From JANNSX01 sp963741525 (lineage in GTDB: Bacteria > Pseudomonadota > Alphaproteobacteria > Rhizobiales > Hyphomicrobiaceae): DNA of 64,000 bases. The notes under the pieces were generated by a model, which did no database searches, was not told where the DNA came from, and worked only from the letters and a program-made list of their open reading frames with translations. The translations under genes and the position numbers were made by a program. The stretch spans positions 1 to 64,000 of the forward strand of contig CAVUIW010000002.1 of the NCBI GenBank assembly GCA_963741525.1, written 5' to 3'. Positions 44,257 through 51,353 of this stretch are shown in pieces; the stretch's first letter is position 1; each line of letters begins with the position of its first letter.

Positions 44257-44339
44257 GGGGTGTCCTTGATGGGTTGTGTGCGGCGGCGATGCGTACAGGC
44301 GGCCGGCGGTCGCCCGCGGTTTGCCGGGACGGTTGTCTA

Positions 44340-44525
44340 CCTCTCCCCGCACGCGAAGCGCAGCGGGGAGAGGGGAGGATGAGGGGCAGCGGCAGGTGAG
44401 ATGGTGGCCACGAAGCGCTTTGATGCCGTGGTCAGAGGTCGCGTGTGGCACTCGTCCGGACTAGCGTCTGCCCCTCACCCTACCCTCTCCCCATGGGCAC
44501 GATGTACCTATGGGGAGAGGAAGGA
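44340..44525. repeat. Composite palindrome, copy 4
   Basis: The left hairpin CTCTCCCCGC...GCGGGGAGAG (44341-44371) is followed by GAGGGGCAGCGGCAGG. After about 75 bp CTGCCCCTCACCCTACC leads to the right hairpin CTCTCCCCATGGG...TATGGGGAGAG (44485-44520). The internal segment GGTGGCCAC is shared with copy 3. The rest of the 44257-44701 gap holds no gene. Confidence 0.85.
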
Positions 44526-44701
44526 GAGGCCGTGCTCTGTTGTGAAATTGGCGGCCGCGGCGCGAGGGGGCGTCGCCGCGGCCGCCGGCGGCACGGACCG
44601 CCAAGCGGGTTGGGAGGGACCCCGCAGGGGTATCCGTGCCGGCATGGGTATCGGTCATCAGGCAACAGGTGAACCGATGCCCGGCGCCCGATCCCCATAG
44701 A

Positions 44702-45949
44702 TCAGCTGACGCCGAACTTCAGCAGCTTGATGGCCGAGAAGTCCTGCACGCCGCCGCCGACGCGCTTGGTCGTGTAGAAGAGCACGTAGGGCTTGGCGGA
44801 GTAGGGATCGCGCAGCACGCGCAAGCCCATGCGGTCGACAACCAGATAGCCGCGGCTGAAATCACCGAAGGCGAGGGCGTAGGCGTCCGTCGCGATCGCC
44901 GGCATGTCCTCGGCCTCCGCAATCGGAAAGCCCATCAGGGTCGGCGACCCCGAAGGACCCGATGCCGGCTGCCAGAGATAATTGCCGTCGGCGTCTTTCA
45001 GCTTGCGGATCGTCGCTTGCGTCGCGCGCCGCATCACCCAATGGGCGTTGGCGCGGAAGCCCGACTTCAGCGTATAGATCAGATCGATCAGCACGTCGGA
45101 GGCGTTGGAGGCCGGGAAGGCGCCGGCCACGCCCGTCGCCTTGTAGCCGATATTGCCCCACGTCCAGGAGGCATCGGCTACTTTGGTGTAGTCGAGGAAG
45201 CCCTTCGGCTTGTTGACGCCGTTGCCGAGGACGAAGGCATTGCCCTCCTGCTCGGCGAAGGCGCTGCGCACCTCATCCGCGATCCACTCGTCGATATTGA
45301 CGGCGGCGTCGTCGAGGATGGCGGCGGTGGCCGCCGGCATGGCGTAGAGCTCCATGGCCGGGAAGGAGAGCTCGGCGAGCGTCGAGGTCGTGGTCTCCGG
45401 TCGCGCTGCCGTCTCCCCGACCCAGCCCGTGCCGAAGCCCGTCGTCGAGAACGGTTTCTTGTACACCGCGCTGGAAATCTGGCGATTACCCGCGATGGCG
45501 CGGATCGGCGAAATCTCCTTCACCGACTGCATCACGCTCGTCTCGACCTCGGCCGGCACGAGATAGCCGCCGTCCGGGTTCGAGCCGATGGACAGCGCCT
45601 TGGCTTCCAGATCGGCGAGGCCGGAGGACTCGCCGCGCCTGACATAGGCGTCGAAGGCGGCCTTGTGCTCGTAGGCGGCGCGCGTGGGTGCTGCCGTGCC
45701 GCCGCGCTCGGGCCGGCGGCCCTTCAGGATCAGCTCGTCGACCGCGCGCTTCTGCTCGTCCATCGCCTTGTCGAGGCGTTTGAGCTTGTCGTCGGTGACG
45801 ACATCGGACGACATGCGTTTTTCGATCTGGCCGAGGCGATCGTCGTTCGTTTCCTTGAAGGCTTCGAAGGTGCGCATGAACTCGCCGAAGGCGTCGGCGA
45901 CGCCGTAGCCGGTATCGGCCTTGCTTTCGAGTCGGGTGGTCTCAGTCAT
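44702..45949 (-). CDS. Major capsid protein, HK97 fold
   Basis: This 415-residue protein has an N-terminal coiled-coil delta domain (residues about 25-70, FKETNDDRLGQIEKRMSSDV) that the prohead protease should remove. The HK97 core follows (GYLVPAEVETSVMQSVKEIS, PAATAAILDDAAVNIDEWIA, GNAFVLGNGVNKPKGFLDY). The start overlaps the protease stop. Intact, and length is typical for GTA gp5. Confidence 0.95.
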   Translation of the reverse strand: MTETTRLESKADTGYGVADAFGEFMRTFEAFKETNDDRLGQIEKRMSSDVVTDDKLKRLDKAMDEQKRAVDELILKGRRPERGGTAAPTRAAYEHKAAFDAYVRRGESSGLADLEAKALSIGSNPDGGYLVPAEVETSVMQSVKEISPIRAIAGNRQISSAVYKKPFSTTGFGTGWVGETAARPETTTSTLAELSFPAMELYAMPAATAAILDDAAVNIDEWIADEVRSAFAEQEGNAFVLGNGVNKPKGFLDYTKVADASWTWGNIGYKATGVAGAFPASNASDVLIDLIYTLKSGFRANAHWVMRRATQATIRKLKDADGNYLWQPASGPSGSPTLMGFPIAEAEDMPAIATDAYALAFGDFSRGYLVVDRMGLRVLRDPYSAKPYVLFYTTKRVGGGVQDFSAIKLLKFGVS

Positions 45950-46647
45950 TGGGGACTCCGTTGGTTGATGGTCATGAGCCGGGTCGCCTCGCGGATCGCG
46001 CGGAGCGTCACCTGCTCGTCGTTGAGCCCACCGGCCGCGTCCCGCCTAGCCATGAGCGATTTGAGGCCGGAGCGTGTGATCGCCCGGGCCTCGGCGCGCG
46101 TCAGCCCCGCATCCCGCGTGAGCCAACGCTCGAATTCTCTCTCCGTCGGAAGGCGCCCGGCGAACGGTCCGGCTTTGACCGTTTGCACGCGGGCTTCCTG
46201 AAGCATCGGAAAGGTGACGATCGAGATCTCCCAGAGGTCGATCTCCTTCAGACGGCGGATGCCGCTGCGGGCCTCACGCGCGCCCTTGACGGCGCGAAAG
46301 CCGATGGAAAGTCCGTCGAGCGCGCCTGCCCGCATGAGCGAGAGCACTTCGCGGGCTCTCGTGACTTCCGGCATCAGCCGGCCCCGGGCATAAAGTCCTT
46401 TCGTGTCCTCGGCGAGCTCGAGCCAAACGCCGATGGGCTCCGCCGGATCGTGCTGAAAGAGGAGTTTCACCCCTTGCGCGCCGCGTTGGGCGAGGCTCGT
46501 CGTGAAGGCGCCGGGCAGCACGACATCGCGCGCCATGTCCTCCGCGCCGAAGACGCTGGCATAGCCCTCGAAGGTCCCGTCGGCATCGATGGATTTGAGG
46601 TCACAGGCGGCGAATTTGGTTTCGCGGCGGAGGGGGTGGTGGGGCAT
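45946..46647 (-). CDS. HK97-family prohead protease, gp4-like
   Basis: This 233-residue U35-type protease starts MPHHPLRRETKFAACDLKSI. It has GYASVFGAEDMARDVVLPGA, the catalytic His in LLFQHDPAEPIGVW and Ser in ALDGLSIGFRAVKG. The ATG at 46647 is preferred; upstream codons translate the composite palindrome. GAGG lies about 6-9 nt before the ATG. Confidence 0.93.
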   Translation of the reverse strand: MPHHPLRRETKFAACDLKSIDADGTFEGYASVFGAEDMARDVVLPGAFTTSLAQRGAQGVKLLFQHDPAEPIGVWLELAEDTKGLYARGRLMPEVTRAREVLSLMRAGALDGLSIGFRAVKGAREARSGIRRLKEIDLWEISIVTFPMLQEARVQTVKAGPFAGRLPTEREFERWLTRDAGLTRAEARAITRSGLKSLMARRDAAGGLNDEQVTLRAIREATRLMTINQRSPQ

Positions 46648-46681
46648 GAATACCTCGTTCAATGGGTACGGCCTCTCCTCG

Positions 46682-46863
46682 CCTCTCCCCGTCGCGCTCT
46701 TCCGTGCGAACGGGGAGAGGGGAGGGCGAGGGGCGGCGGCAGGCTCGATGGTCGCCACAAAGGACTGTGTTGACAGAAAATAGTGGTGGTCTTGGCAAGC
46801 CTCCAGACGCGCAGCCGCCCCTCATCCCACCCTCTCCTCGTACGCTTCGCTACGGGGAGAAGA
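46682..46863. repeat. Composite palindrome, copy 5
   Basis: The left hairpin CTCTCCCCGTCGC...GCGAACGGGGAGAG is followed by GGGCGAGGGGCGGCGGCAGG. After about 70 bp GCAGCCGCCCCTCATCCC leads to CTCTCCTCG...CTACGGGGAGAAG. It fills the gap between the portal and protease genes and lies just upstream of the protease RBS. Confidence 0.85.
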
Positions 46864-46928
46864 GTATCGCGCGCTTCCCGCGCCGGCAGGCGATCGCAGG
46901 TCTACCCTGTATTGCCCTCAAGTACATC

Positions 46929-48101
46929 TTACCCCTCCCCCATCGCCCCGTACCCGACCGCCGCCCGCTTCTCATCCACCGTCAGAAAGCTCGCGGCCTC
47001 GACGCGAGACCACAGCGCCTCGCGCTCCGACGACAGCGCCTCGACGGAGTCGAGATCGGGGCGCAGATCGAGTGCCCCGCCGTACGACGGACCTAACCAA
47101 GCGCTCAAGGCCTTCGCCGTGCGGCTCACCAGCGGCAGCACCGTCTGCCGCCACAACATCCGGTTCGCCTCCTGGAAATTCGAATAGGTATTGTCGCCAG
47201 GGATGCCGAGCAGCATCGGCGGCACGCCCATGGCGAGCGCGATCTCGCGAGCAGCGGCGTGTTTCGCCTCGATGAAATCCATGTCCTTGGGGCTCAGCGC
47301 CATCGCCTTCCAGTCGAGCCCGCCTTCCAGCAGCATCGGCCGGCCGGCATTGCGCGGGCCGGAGAAGCTCGCTTCCAGCTCCGACTTCAGGCGATCGAAC
47401 TGATCGCGCGTGAGATGCCCGCCCGCGCCGGGCGCATAGACAAGCGCGCCGGAGGGCCGGGCCGCATTGTCGAGCAGCGCCTTGTTCCAGGTGGAAGCCG
47501 CGTTGTGGAGATCGATTGACGTGGCGGCCGGCTCGATGGGGGACAAGCCGTAGTGATCGCTCAGCGGATGGAAGAAGGTCTGGTGCAGGATCGGGCGAAC
47601 GCCCTCGCCCTCCTGGTGGAACCGGAGCGTCTTGCCCGAGACGGTGTAGTCGTAAGCAGACGGCCAGCCGTCCGGGCCTGGCACGACCGTCATGCGATCG
47701 GGACGCAGGATGTGCAGCTCGCGCAACCGTCCGCCGATCGTCACGGCTTCCAGATACGCGTTGCCGGCGACCATCAGGAAGCCGTACCAGGCTTCGAGCA
47801 GCTCCGGCTGGCACTGCGTGGGATTGGGCCGCGCCAGTAGCTCGGCCAGCGGGTGTTCCAAGACCTCGACTTCGTCTTCGAAGAGATCGAGCGGCACCGA
47901 GGCGGCGGCTTCCGCCACCATGCGCACGGCCCGATAGACGATCGGGTTCGCCATGTAGCCTTCGCGGGCAAACGTCGCATAGTCGCGCGGTCGCCAGGCG
48001 GCGGCTCCCTGGAACTGCAGCGCCACCAGCCCGCCCGAGCCGTCCTTTGATTCAGGGGCGGCGCGGAAGGGGCGGGTCAGGCGATCGATGAATGAGAGCA
48101 T
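46929..48101 (-). CDS. HK97-family portal protein, gp3-like
   Basis: This 390-residue protein starts MLSFIDRLTRPFRAAPESKD and has the portal signatures AWRPRDYATFAREGYMANPI, LLARPNPTQCQPELLEAWYG and GVPPMLLGIPGDNTYSNFQE. It forms the DNA entry ring of the head. Intact. The ATG at 48101 is chosen over one 25 codons upstream. Confidence 0.95.
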   Translation of the reverse strand: MLSFIDRLTRPFRAAPESKDGSGGLVALQFQGAAAWRPRDYATFAREGYMANPIVYRAVRMVAEAAASVPLDLFEDEVEVLEHPLAELLARPNPTQCQPELLEAWYGFLMVAGNAYLEAVTIGGRLRELHILRPDRMTVVPGPDGWPSAYDYTVSGKTLRFHQEGEGVRPILHQTFFHPLSDHYGLSPIEPAATSIDLHNAASTWNKALLDNAARPSGALVYAPGAGGHLTRDQFDRLKSELEASFSGPRNAGRPMLLEGGLDWKAMALSPKDMDFIEAKHAAAREIALAMGVPPMLLGIPGDNTYSNFQEANRMLWRQTVLPLVSRTAKALSAWLGPSYGGALDLRPDLDSVEALSSEREALWSRVEAASFLTVDEKRAAVGYGAMGEG

Positions 48102-48164
48102 GGAGGCTCCGTGGAACTGAGTTCGTTTGGTATCGAGCTCGTCGAGTGGTGACGTCTCGCATGA

Positions 48165-48350
48165 TCTCTGGCGCACGCAGGTCCCGGCCCGGAGGCCGGG
48201 ATGACGATGTGGAGGGATGGTCGCAGAGTATGAAGCACTGCGATTGCAGAGGTACAGCGAAGCACGCTTCCAGACGGTTTCGGATCACCCACCCCAACGT
48301 CATCCCGGCCTCGGCGCGAAGCGCCGTAGGGCCGGGACCCGTGTGCGTTG
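48165..48350. repeat. REP palindromes between terminase and portal genes
   Basis: CGCACGCAGGTCCCGGCC with GGCCGGGATGACG (about 48170-48205) and CGTCATCCCGGCC with GGGCCGGGACCCGTGTGCG (about 48298-48345) form two inverted units. Both share the arm GTCATCCCGGCC. No gene fits the 48102-48416 gap. Confidence 0.7.
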
Positions 48351-48416
48351 GAGAGGCAGGAACGCTATCCAGATGGCACATCATCGAAGACGGTCGAACT
48401 GCCGGTCGCCGCTACA

Positions 48417-49763
48417 TCACAACTCCCTGATCCGCGGCACCTGCGGGCCGAGCATCAGGAACGTCAATGCCCAGACCAGCGCGTCGACTCGATCGGGGCT
48501 GCGGCCGCCAGCAAGGCCATCACTTCCCAGATCGCACATCTGATCTTCCAGCTCCGGGAAGCTTCCGGCATGGCTGATCAATCCCCGGCCGTAAAGTGCG
48601 GCGACCGGCTCGGCGCGGACCCATTTGCCGCGCGTCGCCCTCACCTTCTCGACCGGCACCGTGGGATCGACCTGCGCGATCACTGTCGTCACCAGCTCGC
48701 CGCCCTGGTTGACCTCGGCGACAAGCGCGTCGGCGGCGAATTCGTGATAGGCGCGGACCGCGACCTCGGCCCAGCCAAGCGGCTCGCGGCCCTTGACGGT
48801 GCGATCGGCAAGCACATAGGCCCGGCCATCCTCGGCCATCGCGGCGATGACGATGCCGCAGGCGTCCGCCTTCGCCCCGCTCGTCACCGGCGGATCGAGG
48901 GCGACGATGGTGCGGCCGAGCGCCGGGGGATGCGTGATCCGGTTCGTCTCGATCCATTCGCGCTTCCACAGCGCGTCCGGCCGGTCCTCGATCAGCTCGC
49001 CGTCGAGCTCCTGCCGCAGCAGCAGCGTGCCGCGATAGCGTGCCTCTAGCCCGGCGATGAAGCCGGGCGCGAGATTCTCCGCGTTTTCAACCGTCTTCAA
49101 ATGCGAGGTGGCGGTCGAGGGATCAGCCAGGATCGCTTTCAGCAGCGGGATCGGCCGCGGCGTCGTCGTCACCACCTGTTGGGGCTTGTCACCCAAGCGC
49201 AACGCGAACTGCAGCATGTCCCACGTGCGCTCGGCGTGCTCCCATTTGCAGATTTCATCCAACCAGGCGGCACCAAATTGCGGGCCACGCAAGGCGTCGG
49301 GCTCCTCGGCCGAGAAAATTTGCGCGATCGACCCGTTCGGCCAGACGATCTGGCGCTTGGACGGCTCGAAGACGGGGACGCAATCGGGCGTCGCAGTCGA
49401 TAGGATCCCCGAAACGCCTTCGATCATGACCGAGCGCACCGCCGCCATGGTTTCGCCCACGAGAGCGATGCGCTCGATGGGCCTCTCGGCGATCGGTGAA
49501 AGTCCGAGTGCCTTGGCGCGCACCCATTCGGCCCCGGCCCGTGTCTTGCCGGCGCCACGGCCGCCCAGGATCAGCCAGGTTCGCCAAGCATTGCCATCGG
49601 GCAGAGCCGGCGGCAGCTGGTGAGCGTGGCTCCAGACCTGCCACTCGCCATAAAGGCGAATGACATCCTCCTTGGGGAGCGCCGCGATGATCTCAACTAG
49701 CTTCGAGCTTCCGCTTAAGCTTCTTAATTCGTTCAACAAGCTCGAGGCGCCAGCGCTCCGCAT
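48417..49763 (-). CDS. Terminase large subunit, GTA gp2-like
   Basis: The packaging ATPase/nuclease has Walker A LILGGRGAGKTRAGAEW, Walker B GAAWLDEICKW, a coupling motif around QQVVTTTPRPI, and the nuclease Asp in TIVALDPPVTSG. In GTAs this subunit packs random host DNA by headful cutting. The start MRSAGASSLLNELRSLSGSS at 49763 gives 448 residues; the frame is open to 49871 and the exact start is uncertain. It overlaps the upstream gene by about 70 bp. Confidence 0.94.
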   Translation of the reverse strand: MRSAGASSLLNELRSLSGSSKLVEIIAALPKEDVIRLYGEWQVWSHAHQLPPALPDGNAWRTWLILGGRGAGKTRAGAEWVRAKALGLSPIAERPIERIALVGETMAAVRSVMIEGVSGILSTATPDCVPVFEPSKRQIVWPNGSIAQIFSAEEPDALRGPQFGAAWLDEICKWEHAERTWDMLQFALRLGDKPQQVVTTTPRPIPLLKAILADPSTATSHLKTVENAENLAPGFIAGLEARYRGTLLLRQELDGELIEDRPDALWKREWIETNRITHPPALGRTIVALDPPVTSGAKADACGIVIAAMAEDGRAYVLADRTVKGREPLGWAEVAVRAYHEFAADALVAEVNQGGELVTTVIAQVDPTVPVEKVRATRGKWVRAEPVAALYGRGLISHAGSFPELEDQMCDLGSDGLAGGRSPDRVDALVWALTFLMLGPQVPRIREL

Positions 49764-50304
49764 CGGTGTCTCCGGCTTTCGAGGTTGCGCCCGCGGCCCG
49801 CTCGGGCGCGCCGCTGGCAGTGCCTGGTTTCGCCGCGCCGTAGGTCGTCCTGACCACTTGATGCATGTCACGAACCTTGCGTGCGGCCTCTGGTGAATCC
49901 GGCATCAGTCCATCCTCCATTTGGAGCTCGAGCTGGGTCAGCTGCCCGTCGACGACCTCGAGCAATCGTTCGGGCAGGGTGGTCGGGCGCTTGCGTCGCG
50001 GCCGCTGGCTCGCCGGCCGTCGCCAGCCACGCTCGCGGGCAATCTCGCGCAGCCGCTTCGGGTCGATCTTGAAGTGCTCGGCGACTGTCTCGACCGTCAT
50101 CTTGCGATTGTTCTGGTAGCGCCGCTTGACGGCGATCCAGTTGGTCGGGCCTGGAAGCGGATCAGGCTTTGTCGTGGCGGTCGGTTTCTTCGGTGCCGGT
50201 TTCTTCTTCGCCAGTTTCTTGGCCGTCACGGCTTTGCGGGCGGTCTTGTTGCGGATGGTCCGCGCAGCCTTCGGCGCCGCGCCGGCGGTGTTCTCGTCGG
50301 CCAT
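49693..50304 (-). CDS. Small-terminase-like DNA-binding protein at the head of the GTA cluster
   Basis: This 203-residue protein has a lysine/alanine-rich N-terminus (KAVTAKKLAKKKPAPKKPTA), then a helix-turn-helix (KMTVETVAEHFKIDPKRLRE) and a C-terminal helix (WRLELVERIKKLKRKLEAS). Position directly before terL, overlapping it, and a DNA-binding motif fit a TerS role, but I cannot show homology to RcGTA gp1. ATGs at 50310 and 50304 are both possible. Confidence 0.7.
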   Translation of the reverse strand: MADENTAGAAPKAARTIRNKTARKAVTAKKLAKKKPAPKKPTATTKPDPLPGPTNWIAVKRRYQNNRKMTVETVAEHFKIDPKRLREIARERGWRRPASQRPRRKRPTTLPERLLEVVDGQLTQLELQMEDGLMPDSPEAARKVRDMHQVVRTTYGAAKPGTASGAPERAAGATSKAGDTDAERWRLELVERIKKLKRKLEAS

Positions 50305-50342
50305 GGGCATGTTCCTGGTATGCAGGGCGCCGCTGCCGCCTT

Positions 50343-50383
50343 CCTCTCCCCGTCGCGGCCATTGCTGCGAACGGGGAGAGGAA
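50343..50383. repeat. Single hairpin of the composite-palindrome family
   Basis: CTCTCCCCGTCGC and TGCGAACGGGGAGAG form a hairpin about 35 bp upstream of the small-terminase-like start. It is one half of the composite element. The rest of 50384-50599 is more AT-rich and should hold the cluster promoter; I see no clear boxes. Confidence 0.75.
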
Positions 50384-50599
50384 GGCGAGAGCCTTGCCGG
50401 CCCCGCCCGTCTCCGGGCCGGTTCGTCCGGCGATCACAACTTTGGGGTTATAGCCGAAACATACCGAAGTAGCGTGACGCTGTCAAAGGTATTGTTTGGT
50501 TAAGACGAGGAAAAATTCGATGTATACTTTGAAATACTGCAAAACCCACCAGTATACGGCAGCGCCAATGCTCCGGGGATAACTTCTTTTCCGGCATGG

Positions 50600-51094
50600 T
50601 TACTCGGAAACCGGCTCGTCGGCGAAGGGCGGAACGACGTAGCGGGGGATATTGTGCTCGGCGATCCGGCTTTCGCTGCGGACCTTGCCCTGAACCGAGA
50701 TCCCGGCCTGATGCACCGTATCGGGCGAGCCCGAGACCAGCGGATGCCACCAGAGCAGGGGCTTGCCCTCCGCCAGCCGCACGTAGGCGCAGGTTTTGGG
50801 CAGCCATTTGAGGGTGGGCACGGTCTCCGGCGTAAGCACGACACAATCGTGCACTTTGGTGTGCCGGTTCGCGTAATCCTTGCAGCGGCATTGTCCGATG
50901 TCGAGGAGCTTGCAGGCAAGGCGCGTCTGATGGATTTCCCCGGTATCCTCGTCCTCGAGCTTCACCGTGCAGCAACGGCCGCAGCCATCGCACAGGCTCT
51001 CCCACTCGGCCTCCGACATTTCGGTGAGCGGTGTGGTTTCCCAGAATGGCGCTTTGGGTCCCGGCAATGCTAGAAGTCCTCGACGCGGAATCAT
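50600..51094 (-). CDS. UPF0260/YcgN-family cysteine-cluster protein
   Basis: This 164-residue protein contains the UPF0260 pattern WESLCDGCGRCCTVKLEDED with a CxxCGxCC cluster, followed by CKLLDIGQCRCKDYANR and HDCVVLTPETV. The eight or so cysteines suggest metal binding. The function is unknown. The start at 51094 is uncertain, because many relatives begin near PFWETTPL. Confidence 0.9.
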   Translation of the reverse strand: MIPRRGLLALPGPKAPFWETTPLTEMSEAEWESLCDGCGRCCTVKLEDEDTGEIHQTRLACKLLDIGQCRCKDYANRHTKVHDCVVLTPETVPTLKWLPKTCAYVRLAEGKPLLWWHPLVSGSPDTVHQAGISVQGKVRSESRIAEHNIPRYVVPPFADEPVSE

Positions 51095-51101
51095 CCGCCC
51101 G

Positions 51102-51266
51102 CTCGTGTCCCGATCGCGAAGCTCGCCGGATGCGGTAGCAGGCTGTGCACGAGCTTCGCGATCGATAAGGACACGAGGCGAATCGATAGTCTAGTGTGGC
51201 GTTATGTTCGGAAGTCCGCTCGTTGAGGAAGCTGAGACGACAAAGCGGACTTCCGAACCGCCACAC
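51102..51266. repeat. Twin nested stem-loop element, copy C (different sequence, same geometry)
   Basis: Hairpin 1 has outer arms CTCGTGTCC (51102-51110) and GGACACGAG (51169-51177), with 15-bp inner arms CGATCGCGAAGCTCG (51111-51125) and 51150-51164. After 16 nt, hairpin 2 has GTGTGGCG (51194-51201) and CGCCACAC (51259-51266), with inner arms TTCGGAAGTCCGCT (51207-51220) and 51244-51257. Only the hairpin-2 outer stem matches copies A and B in sequence. It fills most of the divergent gap before the penicillin-binding protein gene. Confidence 0.88.
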
Positions 51267-51353
51267 GTGGGCGAGCCGATCACTGAGCACGAATGGCGGC
51301 GCGCCTCAAGCGCCACCGGCCATTCCGGCGGCGACTGAGGAAGAGCCCGGACC

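Noticed and set aside
29776..50304. Ordinary temperate prophage
   Set aside because: The order and families follow RcGTA and no integrase, repressor or replication genes flank the cluster. The integrase at 59.7 kb belongs to a separate island.
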